From contig JBJETQ010000010.1 in the NCBI GenBank assembly GCA_051883395.1, positions 1 to 30,281 of the forward strand: a DNA stretch of 30,281 bases. Direction: 5' to 3'. The DNA comes from HGM11368 sp051883395. Lineage in GTDB: Bacteria; Bacillota; Clostridia; Christensenellales; UBA3700. This document shows, one piece after another, positions 1-7,879 of the stretch. A program made the position numbers and the translations under genes. How positions within the stretch are numbered: position 1 is the stretch's first letter; every line of letters begins with the position of its first letter. The notes under the pieces are model-generated. The model searched no databases and was not told the origin of the DNA. It saw only the letters and a program-made list of their open reading frames with translations.

Positions 1-50
1 CCGTAAAAGTCGTTGTATATACTCATATACAGTTTGTCTTGCTTTTCCAT
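1..50 (-). CDS. ylxM: YlxM-like SRP-operon HTH protein, 5' end only (partial)
   Basis: Only the first 16 codons lie in the window, reading MEKQDKLYMSIYNDFYG with the last codon incomplete. The sequence continues off the left edge on the minus strand. The N-terminus resembles YlxM (UPF0122), a small helix-turn-helix protein usually encoded between ftsY and ffh in Bacillota. That is exactly the position here, just downstream of ftsY in the same direction. A purine-rich AGGCGGAT lies directly upstream of the ATG at 48-50, and a good promoter lies at 83-112. The call rests on a short peptide plus synteny, so it is an inference. ffh would be expected next, outside the window. Confidence 0.6.
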   Translation of the reverse strand, partial: MEKQDKLYMSIYNDFY

Positions 51-82
51 ATCCGCCTACTGTAAAGTATTTTTCCTTTACA

Positions 83-112
83 CTTATATCATATCTATTA
101 TGCTCTTGTCAA
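83..112 (-). promoter_or_regulatory. Sigma-A type promoter for ylxM(-ffh)
   Basis: On the minus strand a perfect -35 TTGACA (107-112) is followed by an 18-nt spacer and TATAAG (83-88). A TG pair in the extended -10 position precedes the -10. It lies between the ftsY terminator and the ylxM start, so ylxM forms a new transcription unit. A short hairpin (GTAAAG/CTTTAC, 62-81) lies in the leader. Confidence 0.7.
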
Positions 113-121
113 CGATTTTGA

Positions 122-152
122 ACAAAAAAGCCAACCGAATACACGATTGGCT
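122..152 (-). terminator. Intrinsic terminator after ftsY
   Basis: On the minus strand AGCCAATCG and CGGTTGGCT form a 9-bp stem (one G-U) around a 6-nt loop, followed by a run of six T. It lies 37 bases beyond the ftsY stop and closes the plsX-rnc-smc-ftsY unit. Confidence 0.85.
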
Positions 153-188
153 CGATATTATAAAAGATTTGTATATATTTGTAGATAT

Positions 189-1088
189 TTACATCTCCAA
201 AATACCTTGGATAAAATCACGTGCGTCGAACTCCATCAAGTCGTCCACGCCTTCGCCTACGCCCACGAATACCACGGGCAGTTCTCTCTCCACCGATATG
301 GCAAATACCACTCCGCCCTTGGCTGTGCCGTCGAGTTTGTTGAGTATTATGCCGTCGACGTCTATTATCTCGTCAAAGGCTTCCACTTGCGATACGGCGT
401 TTTGTCCCGTGGTTGCGTCCAACACTATATAGGTGCGATAGTCGCAATCGGGCATTTCTCTCTCCACGACCTTGTTGATTTTGCCAAGTTCGTTCATCAA
501 GTTTTTCTTGTTTTGCAGTCTACCCGCCGTATCAATAAGCACCACGTCGGTGCCCCTTGCCTTAGCCGACGACAGAGCGTCGAATACCACCGCCGCAGGG
601 TCGCTGCCTTCTTCGTGTTTGATTATACGCACGTCTGAGCGTTTTGCCCACACTTCAAGTTGTTCGGCAGCCGCAGCTCTGAAAGTGTCCGCAGCGGCAA
701 GTACAACCGATTTGCCTTGATTGGTAAAGTACCTTGCTAGTTTGCCAATAGCCGTGGTCTTACCCACGCCGTTGACGCCCGCCACCAATATGACTAACGG
801 ATAGTCGTAAGGCTCTATCTCGTAGTCGATACTGTCTATCATTATTTGTTTGAAAAGCTCTTTTGCCTGGTCGGCTCTGGAAATTCTATAGTCGTAACAA
901 GCGTCTTTGAGTTCGTCTATGATTTGTTCGCTTGCTTCTACTCCCACGTCGCCCGAGATAAGCACTTCTTCCAGCTCGTCGTAGAAGTCGTCGTCAAGTT
1001 CTCTGGCTGTAAAGAGCGTATAGAACTTTTTTGACAAGCTCTCTCTCGTTCTTCTCAATCCTTCGGCTATTTTGCTGAATATTCCCAT
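189..1088 (-). CDS. ftsY: Signal recognition particle receptor FtsY
   Basis: 299-residue SRP GTPase that receives ribosome-nascent-chain/SRP complexes at the membrane and hands them to SecYEG. Visible elements: helical N domain (about 1-90); G domain with the P-loop GVNGVGKTT (104-112), an AADTFRAAAAEQL segment (131-143), DTAGR (186-190) and NKLDGTAKGG (250-259). There is no long acidic A domain, as is usual for Gram-positive FtsY. The ATG is preceded by AAGGAGAAAT, a strong ribosome site. It follows smc in the same direction after 206 bases with no clear promoter, so it is probably co-transcribed with smc. The order ylxM-ftsY-smc-rnc-plsX is classic for Bacillota. Confidence 0.97.
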   Translation of the reverse strand: MGIFSKIAEGLRRTRESLSKKFYTLFTARELDDDFYDELEEVLISGDVGVEASEQIIDELKDACYDYRISRADQAKELFKQIMIDSIDYEIEPYDYPLVILVAGVNGVGKTTAIGKLARYFTNQGKSVVLAAADTFRAAAAEQLEVWAKRSDVRIIKHEEGSDPAAVVFDALSSAKARGTDVVLIDTAGRLQNKKNLMNELGKINKVVEREMPDCDYRTYIVLDATTGQNAVSQVEAFDEIIDVDGIILNKLDGTAKGGVVFAISVERELPVVFVGVGEGVDDLMEFDARDFIQGILEM

Positions 1089-1262
1089 ATTTCTCCTTGA
1101 TTTTATGATATATTATTGCAATCAATTTTTGATTTTATGGTCGCACGTAGCGAATAACGTCTGATAAGTCGCTTTTGACAACGTAGATACGAGTCAGACA
1201 CGAAAAGCGGTGATTTTATCGAAACAAACCTACTGCACCGTACGTGAGTAAGAAAAATTGCC

Positions 1263-1300
1263 GCTTGACAAAGTATAACGAAGCGTATCCGTTGTCAAGC
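1263..1300. repeat. Inverted repeat overlapping the smc stop codon
   Basis: GCTTGACAA (1263-1271) and TTGTCAAGC (1292-1300) form a perfect 9-bp inverted repeat around a 20-nt middle. The right arm overlaps the smc stop codon. No T-run follows on the minus strand, so it is not a standard terminator. It may act as a processing or mRNA-stability hairpin between smc and ftsY. A similar GCTTGAC...GTCAAGC hairpin occurs at 25969-26024. Confidence 0.5.
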
Positions 1301-4300
1301 CCCTTCGGTTGAACTGTGCTTTACTGCTTCCGCCAGCGACACCGATACCATCTTGGACACACCCTTTTCCTGCATGGTTACGCCGTACAGTCTGTCGGCA
1401 AGCTCCATAGTAGGCTTACGGTGGGTGATGACGATAAATTGCGTACCCTTGCTGAAACGGCTGAGATACTTGGCAAACAAGCCTGCGTTGGCATCGTCAA
1501 GCGCTGCTTCTATCTCGTCAAGCACGCAGAAAGGCATTGCTTTGAGTTTGAGTATTGCAAAGAGAATGGCAATGGCTATCAGAGCCTTTTCTCCACCGCT
1601 GAACAACGTGATTGATTTGAGCGTCTTGCCCGGTGGCTCGGCATATATCTCTATGCCTGCTTCCAACGGGTCTTCTCCTTCTTCCACGTCTTCTATTACC
1701 AGTTTGCCGTTGCCGCCGCCAAACAATTCTTTGAATACAGCGCTGAAATTAGCGTTGATTTTTTGGAATTCGCTGTCAAAACGTGTCTTCATTTCTTTTG
1801 CCATCTCGGCGATAATCTTGTTGAGATCGTCCGCCGTCTGTTGCATATCGTCTCGTTGCGCCTTGCGTTCGCTATAAATTTCGCCTTCTATCCTGAATTG
1901 TTCGATAGCGTCGACGTTTACTGCGCCGAGAGCATTCTTTTCACGTTTGAGTTTGTTGATTTCGCTCTGACTGCTCACAGGGTCAAAATCGTCCTGCTTA
2001 TAAAGCAGACATCCGTCGTAATCAAGGTCGTATTCTTCTGCTATATGAATTTGCAAGCTTGTCATCAGCTCGTCAATCTTTTCGAGTGCGTTCTGCTGTT
2101 TTATCTTGGCTTCGCTGAGCGACAAAATTTCTTTGGACAAAGCGTCCTTGTCGGCATTGAGCGACAAAATCTCGGCGTTGAGCTTTTTCTTGTACTCGTC
2201 CAAAGAATTTATCTTGTCTATCAGAGCCTGATATTGTCTTTTATCTTCTTCGCTCACCACGGCGGTATTGAGATTGTTCTCCGTCTGATATATCTTTTCG
2301 TCAAGATTTGCAACAATCTTTTTGGCACCTGCAAGCGACTCTTTGAGAGTTGCGATTTCTGTCTGAACACGCTCTATATTGGCATTGAGACTCTCGATTT
2401 CGCTCTCAATGGCAGAAATTTTGACTTTGATGTCGGTGATAAGTCCCGACAATTCGTCCTTGCGTTTCTTTTTGGCTTCAAACTCCGCCTTGTGCTTGTT
2501 GGCTTCGTCGTCTGCGCTGAGTTTTGCGCCCTGCACGTCCATTCCCTTGCGGTCAACATTGGCTATTGCTTCGTCTATGTATTTGATTTTGGCTTCCAAC
2601 ACTTCCTTTTGGGTGGTGCGATTGTGGAGCGTATCCAACAATTCGCCAAGCTTGGACACAACCTTGTCGAGCTTTCCGTTTTCGGTTGCGTATGCCACTT
2701 CGGCGTTCTTTACTTCTTCTTCATATTCCGACAGCTGCGCCTGCAATTCTTCCAGTTCTTCGTTGCCCTGCTTGAAAATTCGCATTGCGTTTGCATAATT
2801 TTCTTTGGCTTTTGCCAGCATCTGAGTTGCGTTTTCTATTTCTCGCTCCTGACTGAGAATATTGGAAGAATCTGACTTCTTGGAACCGCCCGTCATGCTG
2901 CCGCTGGTATTGATTACGTCGCCCTGCAAAGTAACTATCTTGACGGCATAACGGTATTTTTTGGATATTTCTACGGCGCAATCCATATCCTTGCATATCA
3001 AGGTGCGACCGAGCAGTCCCGAAAAGATATTGCTATATCTTTCGTCGTAACTTATGAGCTTTGAAGCCACGCCGAGACAGCCGTTTTCTTTCAATATAGG
3101 CATATAGACGCTTTCCAGTTCTCTCGGCTTATAAGCCGTCATAGGCAAAAACGTTACTCTGCCCAGTCTGTTGACTTTGAGATATTCTATCAGATACTTG
3201 GCGTCTTCTTCGTTTTTGGTAACTATATTTTGCATATTGTTGCCAAGTGCCATTTCTATCGCCGTTTCCAGTTCTTTCGGCACGGTAACAAGTTCGGCAA
3301 CCACGCCCTGTATTCTGTCGCCTATTTTTGCGTCCTTTTTGGAAGCTTGCATCAGCCTTTGTACAGCGCCGCCAAAACTTCCGTACTCGTTTTTCATGTC
3401 GGTGAGAATCTTGCATTTCATCTCAAACGACTGAATGGTACCCGTCAGGTTTTTGGCGTCTTCTCTCGCCTTTTCTACCTTGGCTTTGAGTTCGGCTACT
3501 TCCGCCATTACTTCGTTTTTATTGGTGGCAAGTTTAGTCTTGTCTTTGCGGTATCTTTCCACCGATTCTTCATAATTTCTTTTTAGTCTTTCGTCGCTCT
3601 CGATACGGCTCTTGACGTCGGCTATCTCCTGTTTGAGTTCGGCAATACGTGTGAGCGATATATCTCTCTCCGCTCCCAACTTGCCAAGGTCGGCTTTTAT
3701 CTCGCCTATACTCTCCAATGCTTTCAGCAGCTCGCTGTTGGATTCTTCCAAGCGACGCTCGCCCGACATAATCTCGTCTGCCAGCGCAAGATACTCTCTG
3801 TCCAACGCTTTGAGCCTGCTTTGTTTTTCTGCCTTATCTTCGTTTTCCATATTGAGTCTGCTGCAAAAATCGTCGAGCTGTATCGACTTTTTGTCGATTT
3901 CTTCTTCGTACGACACTATTCTGTCGGCATAATCTTTGCGCTGACTTTTGAGTTGAGATATACGCTCGCTCAGAGTGCTGCCCTGACCTTTGACCGACTC
4001 GGCATATACAGCCATTTCGGTCTGTCTGTCTCTCAATTGCGATATGTAATTGTCGATATCTCCCTGTTCCTTGTTCTTTTCGGCATACGACTTTTCTATC
4101 TTGCTTATTTCGTCTTCTTTGACGCTGTATTCTTCTTCGATACCTTTGAGCTTTGCGTTGATTGCTCTTTTTTGGGAGTCGTTGTTTTCGTATTTGTATA
4201 TGTACTCGTTGGCTTCCAACACTCTCAACTTATCTCTCAACTCCAAAAATTTCTTGGCGTCGTTTGCTTGCTTTTCGAGCGGTCCCAAAATACGCTCGGC

Positions 4301-4894
4301 TTCTTTGATGATATAGTCAAGTTGTTGGATATTTTCCTGAGTGCGGGCAAGTTTACGCTCCGACTCAATCTTGCGTTGTTTGAATTTGAGTATGCCTGCT
4401 GCGTCTTCAAAAATGCTGCGTCTGTCCTTAGGTCTTGCGTTGACTATTTCGTCTATACGTCCCTGACCTACTATGCTGTATCCTTCTCTCCCCAGCCCCG
4501 TATCTCTTATAAGGTCCTGCACGTCTTTGAGACGGCAAGGCGTCTTGTTGATGAGATACTCGCTCTCGCCCGAACGATAGAGTTTACGGGTTATCGTTAC
4601 TTCTTCATATTCAAAATCAGGGAAAATTCGCTTGGAATTGTCAAAGACAAGCGAAGCCTCGCAATAAGACAAAGGCTTACGGCGTGCCGTACCGTTGAAA
4701 ATAACGTCCTGCATGCTTTTACCTCTCAGCAGTCTTGCGCTCTGCTCGCCCAAAACCCACCTTATCGTATCGGCAACGTTGCTCTTTCCGCAACCGTTTG
4801 GTCCTACGATAGCCGTGATTCCGTCGTTGAAGTTGACTTCTACCTTGTCAGCAAAGGACTTAAATCCAAATACTTCTATCCTTTTAAAATTCAA
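1295..4894 (-). CDS. smc: Chromosome segregation ATPase SMC
   Basis: 1199-residue SMC protein, full length for the bacterial family (about 1190). Together with ScpA/ScpB it compacts and separates sister chromosomes. The N-terminal head has Walker A GPNGCGKSN (31-39). Two long heptad-rich coiled-coil arms surround a hinge at roughly 505-690, with the typical GGSKK near the hinge end. The C-terminal head has the ABC signature FSGGEKAL (from 1098) and Walker B VLDE (1124-1127). The signature has F in place of the usual L before SGGE. The gene starts 10 bases after the stop of the LRR gene, so it belongs to the plsX-rnc operon. The long open frames on the opposite strand are shadows of its coiled-coil codons. 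Confidence 0.98.
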   Translation of the reverse strand: MNFKRIEVFGFKSFADKVEVNFNDGITAIVGPNGCGKSNVADTIRWVLGEQSARLLRGKSMQDVIFNGTARRKPLSYCEASLVFDNSKRIFPDFEYEEVTITRKLYRSGESEYLINKTPCRLKDVQDLIRDTGLGREGYSIVGQGRIDEIVNARPKDRRSIFEDAAGILKFKQRKIESERKLARTQENIQQLDYIIKEAERILGPLEKQANDAKKFLELRDKLRVLEANEYIYKYENNDSQKRAINAKLKGIEEEYSVKEDEISKIEKSYAEKNKEQGDIDNYISQLRDRQTEMAVYAESVKGQGSTLSERISQLKSQRKDYADRIVSYEEEIDKKSIQLDDFCSRLNMENEDKAEKQSRLKALDREYLALADEIMSGERRLEESNSELLKALESIGEIKADLGKLGAERDISLTRIAELKQEIADVKSRIESDERLKRNYEESVERYRKDKTKLATNKNEVMAEVAELKAKVEKAREDAKNLTGTIQSFEMKCKILTDMKNEYGSFGGAVQRLMQASKKDAKIGDRIQGVVAELVTVPKELETAIEMALGNNMQNIVTKNEEDAKYLIEYLKVNRLGRVTFLPMTAYKPRELESVYMPILKENGCLGVASKLISYDERYSNIFSGLLGRTLICKDMDCAVEISKKYRYAVKIVTLQGDVINTSGSMTGGSKKSDSSNILSQEREIENATQMLAKAKENYANAMRIFKQGNEELEELQAQLSEYEEEVKNAEVAYATENGKLDKVVSKLGELLDTLHNRTTQKEVLEAKIKYIDEAIANVDRKGMDVQGAKLSADDEANKHKAEFEAKKKRKDELSGLITDIKVKISAIESEIESLNANIERVQTEIATLKESLAGAKKIVANLDEKIYQTENNLNTAVVSEEDKRQYQALIDKINSLDEYKKKLNAEILSLNADKDALSKEILSLSEAKIKQQNALEKIDELMTSLQIHIAEEYDLDYDGCLLYKQDDFDPVSSQSEINKLKREKNALGAVNVDAIEQFRIEGEIYSERKAQRDDMQQTADDLNKIIAEMAKEMKTRFDSEFQKINANFSAVFKELFGGGNGKLVIEDVEEGEDPLEAGIEIYAEPPGKTLKSITLFSGGEKALIAIAILFAILKLKAMPFCVLDEIEAALDDANAGLFAKYLSRFSKGTQFIVITHRKPTMELADRLYGVTMQEKGVSKMVSVSLAEAVKHSSTEGA

Positions 4895-4904
4895 TTTATA
4901 CCTC

Positions 4905-5699
4905 TCAGCCCAATGCTTTTTTGTTTATTTTCTTAATCTTTCTTTTTGTTCTGCCACTCAACGATTTGTCAAGAAAAAATGCCTTTTCACCTATTTTGAC
5001 AAGACTTTTTGGCAGTTTGATGGCGTACAGATTAGGACACTTCTGAAATGCGTAATGTCCGATATTGGTCAAGCCTTCTTCTATCACCACTTCGCTCAGC
5101 GCTCCGCAGTTGCAAAATGCGTAGTCTCCGATAGCAACCAGACCTTCTCTGCCGATAAAACTACTAAGCGACTTGCAACCTTCAAAAGCCTGCCCCATAA
5201 TCGTATGAACGCTTGCGCCTACTTCTACTTCGCTTAGCGATTCGTTGAAATAAAATGCCTTTTCTCCGATAATCTTGACGTTGTTAGGAATAACTACTAC
5301 GCTGTCGTTGCCCTTGTAAGCCACAAGCACGCCGTCCTTGACAACAAAGTCCTTTTCGTCGTTTATGCTGTTCTTTCTGCTTACACAACCCCTTTCGACA
5401 ATCATAATTTCCAGCTTTTTCAAGCCTTTTTCTGCCTTGTTGAGTTTTCCGTTGATAGCGTATTTTTTGATTTTACCGGACAATTTCGATATGGTTTTCT
5501 TTATTTTTTTGTCCATGTTGACGATATCTTTGTCAGACGAAGGATTGGTGCTGGCAAGCTTGTCTTTTATCTTTTCCAGTCTTTCGACAGTTGGTCTATG
5601 ACCGTCGGCAACGCTTATCAATGCGTCGATATCCACCACGCAGTCGCTCAGCGTTTTTCTGTTTTTCTCCAATCTTTCCTTTTTTGTTTCAAAGCACAT
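4905..5699 (-). CDS. Cytoplasmic leucine-rich-repeat (LRR_5/BspA-type) protein
   Basis: 264 residues. About 1-100 are charged and predicted helical (many K/E/D), with no signal peptide or membrane segment. From about 112 to 252 there are roughly five 22-24 residue repeats of the LRR_5 (BspA-like) type, with recurring units such as VKIIGEKAFYFNESL, LVAIGDYAFCNCGALS and LTNIGHYAFQKCPNLY. The end is basic (KRKIKKINKKALG). BspA-type repeats are usually on secreted or surface adhesins, so an apparently cytoplasmic copy between rnc and smc is odd. The spacing is tight (38 bases after rnc, 10 before smc), so it is co-transcribed with them. Its function is unknown; a protein-binding scaffold is an inference only. 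Confidence 0.85.
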   Translation of the reverse strand: MCFETKKERLEKNRKTLSDCVVDIDALISVADGHRPTVERLEKIKDKLASTNPSSDKDIVNMDKKIKKTISKLSGKIKKYAINGKLNKAEKGLKKLEIMIVERGCVSRKNSINDEKDFVVKDGVLVAYKGNDSVVVIPNNVKIIGEKAFYFNESLSEVEVGASVHTIMGQAFEGCKSLSSFIGREGLVAIGDYAFCNCGALSEVVIEEGLTNIGHYAFQKCPNLYAIKLPKSLVKIGEKAFFLDKSLSGRTKRKIKKINKKALG

Positions 5700-5737
5700 A
5701 TTTCATTCCTCCACTTGTATATCCTTGGTTATTATGA

Positions 5738-6394
5738 TTATCGATTCGGCTGTTGACCTATTTGTTTCAAAGCGCTTTTTGCACAGTTTTGTTCGGCTTG
5801 TTTTTTTCTTCCGCCGCTCGCCTGAGCCACAACTTTGCCGTTGATGAGAAGCCTTATCGTAAATATCGGACCGTTGTCGCTTTCGCTTTTATCCACCTGC
5901 ACGTATTCTATTTTTTGTCCTTCGTACAATTCTTTGAGTCGGGACTTGTAATCTTCCTTGGCGTCCATTTTGGTATCTTCGATATAATCTTTGAGAAACC
6001 TTAGCACAAACTCCCTTGCTTTTTCTATTCCGCCGTCAAGATATATGGCTCCCGTTATCGATTCGAAAACGTCGCTGTACGCTTTTTCTGCGCCCGACCT
6101 GTCGTTGATGAACATATACTTATCCAATCCCATTGACAGCGAAACCTTTTTCAACGTTTCTCCCTTGACGATAAAGGCTCTTTTTGTAGTCAACGCTCCT
6201 TCTTCGTCATCGGGATACATGCCGTACAACTCGTCGCTTATCAGCATATCCAGCACGCTGTCCCCCAAAAACTCCAACCTTTCGTAGTCGGGTACGCCGT
6301 GCCTGTGGCCGTAAGAAGAATGAGTGAGCGCAATCGTCAGTAGTTGCGGATTATTAAACTTGTATCCTATCAGGTTTTCCAAACGACGATTCAT
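5738..6394 (-). CDS. rnc: Ribonuclease III
   Basis: 218-residue double-stranded-RNA endonuclease that processes rRNA precursors and structured mRNAs. The RNase III signature ERLEFLGDSVL (38-48) carries the metal-binding E41 and D45. The second acidic cluster is in DVFESITGAIYLDGG. After the conserved DYKSRLKEL linker, a C-terminal dsRNA-binding domain (about 150-218) ends with GGRKKQAEQNCAKSALKQ. Length is close to the usual 220-230. The ATG has AAGGAAA upstream. It starts 16 bases after the plsX stop, so it is the second gene of that operon. acpP, often found between plsX and rnc in Bacillota, is absent here. Confidence 0.97.
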   Translation of the reverse strand: MNRRLENLIGYKFNNPQLLTIALTHSSYGHRHGVPDYERLEFLGDSVLDMLISDELYGMYPDDEEGALTTKRAFIVKGETLKKVSLSMGLDKYMFINDRSGAEKAYSDVFESITGAIYLDGGIEKAREFVLRFLKDYIEDTKMDAKEDYKSRLKELYEGQKIEYVQVDKSESDNGPIFTIRLLINGKVVAQASGGRKKQAEQNCAKSALKQIGQQPNR

Positions 6395-6410
6395 ACAATT
6401 TCCTTATCTG

Positions 6411-7430
6411 TCAGTCGATTTTGTTTTCTTCTATGCCTTGCTTTATCTTTTCTACGGTGCCGTTATTGACCGCTTGCGCACAGGCAAGAATTACGTTTTT
6501 GAAGGCTTTTGCATTGGACGAGCCGTGTGCTTTCATGACTACCTTGTTGACGCCCAAAAATATTCCGCCGCCAATCTCGTCGCTGTTGAATTTGTTCTTG
6601 ACTCCTTTTAAAGCGGGTTTGAGCATCAGATAACCCAGTTTTGCACGTAGTCCGCCGCTCTTAATGTTTCTCTTGATAAGTTCAAACATATTGAGCGCCA
6701 TGCCTTCGCTTGCCTTGATAACCATGTTGCCTGCCCAGCCGTCTGCAACCACCACGTCAGCCACGTCGTTCATGAGATACCTTGCTTCTATATTTCCTAC
6801 AAAGTTGAGTTTGCTCTTTTTGAGCAATGCGTGCGCTTCTTTGGTCTGAGCATTGCCCTTTTCTTCTTCCGCTCCGTTGCTGAGCAAGGCGACTCTCGGA
6901 TTTTCTACACCATAGCACGAACGCATGAGTGCGTCTCCCATTACGGCAAACTCCAACAGCATCGACGCTTTGCAATCCACGTTTGCTCCGCCATCGACAA
7001 TCGCTACGTATTTGCCGTCGTCAATCTGCGGACTCACCGCCGACAACGAAGCACGTGTAACGCCGTCTATCAGTTTGACAATTACGCTTGCGCCCGTCAG
7101 CAACGCACCCGTATTGCCCGAAGATACCATTGCGTCAGCGTTGCCCTGCGCAAGATAATTGAGTCCCACAACCATGGAAGAATCTTTTTTTCTTCTTATT
7201 GCCAGAGCGGGAGCGTCGTCGTTGGTGATAACTTCGCTCGCATCAAGTATCTCCAATCTCTTGCCGTCATACTCACGAGAAGCCAGAATACTCTCTATCT
7301 CGGTGCGGTTGCCTGAAAGAATAACTTCGACGTCTCCGTCTTGCTTCAATGCTTCTACTGCGCCGTCCACAGCCGCTACCGGACAATTATCGCCGCCGTA
7401 GCAATCAATAATCACTCTGCTTTTTGCCAT
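6411..7430 (-). CDS. plsX: Phosphate acyltransferase PlsX
   Basis: 339 residues. PlsX makes acyl-phosphate from acyl-ACP for PlsY in phosphatidate synthesis; it is peripheral at the membrane. The start chosen is the ATG of MAKSRVIIDCYGGDN, because GGAGG lies 7 bases before it; an ATG four codons upstream overlaps no useful ribosome site. Family motifs include the N-terminal DCYGGDN (DxxGGD class), the SSGNTGALLTGA segment and YVAIVDGGANVDCKA. It is the first gene of its unit, behind a consensus promoter at 7458-7486 and after the rpmF terminator. No FapR-like palindrome was recognised near the promoter. Confidence 0.97.
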   Translation of the reverse strand: MAKSRVIIDCYGGDNCPVAAVDGAVEALKQDGDVEVILSGNRTEIESILASREYDGKRLEILDASEVITNDDAPALAIRRKKDSSMVVGLNYLAQGNADAMVSSGNTGALLTGASVIVKLIDGVTRASLSAVSPQIDDGKYVAIVDGGANVDCKASMLLEFAVMGDALMRSCYGVENPRVALLSNGAEEEKGNAQTKEAHALLKKSKLNFVGNIEARYLMNDVADVVVADGWAGNMVIKASEGMALNMFELIKRNIKSGGLRAKLGYLMLKPALKGVKNKFNSDEIGGGIFLGVNKVVMKAHGSSNAKAFKNVILACAQAVNNGTVEKIKQGIEENKID

Positions 7431-7457
7431 TGTATCCTCCATACTATTTCAGTATAT

Positions 7458-7486
7458 ATTTTAAATAAAATAATATTATTTGTCAA
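7458..7486 (-). promoter_or_regulatory. Consensus sigma-A promoter for plsX-rnc-LRR-smc-ftsY
   Basis: On the minus strand TTGACA (7481-7486), a 17-nt spacer of almost only A/T, then TAAAAT (7458-7463). It lies between the rpmF terminator and the plsX start, so plsX begins a separate transcription unit. Confidence 0.8.
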
Positions 7487-7538
7487 TATCAAAATGGTAA
7501 AGTTGTCGTCAAAAACCAAAATATCCGACCTTGTCATT

Positions 7539-7570
7539 CAAAAAAAATATCCACCTTGTCAGGTGGATAT
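7539..7570 (-). terminator. Strong intrinsic terminator after rpmF
   Basis: On the minus strand ATATCCACC and GGTGGATAT form a perfect 9-bp stem around TGACAA, followed by a run of at least seven T. It separates rpmF from plsX. Confidence 0.9.
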
Positions 7571-7591
7571 AAATTGTGGTTCATACTTATA

Positions 7592-7783
7592 TCAGTTTGC
7601 CTTCTTTTCTTTCTTTTCTACAACTTGTTGACCGTCATAGTATCCGCAATTTGGGCAAACTTTATGATTTTCTTTCAGCTCGTGGCAATGTGAACACTCA
7701 ACGAGAGACGGAGCGCTTATTTTCCAGTTAGCCGATCTTGTATGCTTTCTTTGTTTAGATGTTTTTCCCTTTGGTACTGCCAT
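7592..7783 (-). CDS. rpmF: 50S ribosomal protein bL32
   Basis: 63-residue ribosomal protein of the large subunit. The N-terminus MAVPKGKTSKQRKHTRSANW is characteristic. A zinc-ribbon pair CSHC...CPNC is present, so this is the zinc-binding (C+) form. The start is the ATG of MAVPKG because GGAGGTG sits 7 bases upstream; an in-frame GTG at 7790-7792 is part of that ribosome site. The lysine-rich tail is normal. Unlike in many Bacillota, no DUF177/YceD gene precedes it. It has its own perfect promoter (7825-7853) and terminator (7539-7570), so it appears monocistronic. Confidence 0.97.
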   Translation of the reverse strand: MAVPKGKTSKQRKHTRSANWKISAPSLVECSHCHELKENHKVCPNCGYYDGQQVVEKKEKKAN

Positions 7784-7824
7784 TTTTGACACCTCCCGTA
7801 TTTCTCAAATACATTTGCTTAGCC

Positions 7825-7853
7825 ATTATAGAATATTTTATCGGCTTTGTCAA
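7825..7853 (-). promoter_or_regulatory. Perfect consensus sigma-A promoter for rpmF
   Basis: Minus strand TTGACA (7848-7853), a spacer of exactly 17, and TATAAT (7825-7830): a full consensus promoter, as expected for a ribosomal protein gene. Predicted leader about 35 nt. Confidence 0.88.
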
Positions 7854-7879
7854 ACATATTTTTGCATTATTTTAGGTTT

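Noticed and set aside
13..432. Plus-strand open frame of 139 codons at the left edge
   Set aside because: It covers the ylxM promoter, the ftsY terminator and the ftsY 3' end in antisense; no coding signal.
1089..1294. Promoter or structured RNA between smc and ftsY
   Set aside because: Several short inverted repeats occur (such as GTCTGA/TCAGAC), but no hexamer pair with acceptable spacing and no known riboswitch pattern was recognised.
3821..4936. Long plus-strand open frame of 371 codons opposite smc, and similar frames at 1763-2875 and 15559-16728
   Set aside because: They lie fully opposite clearly recognised genes, have Phe/Val/His-rich nonsense-like composition, no ribosome sites and no recognisable domain.
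7521..7561. Direct repeat ATATCC-ACCTTGTCA (two copies)
   Set aside because: The second copy is one arm plus loop of the rpmF terminator; the likeness is short and probably accidental or a duplication of the terminator arm.
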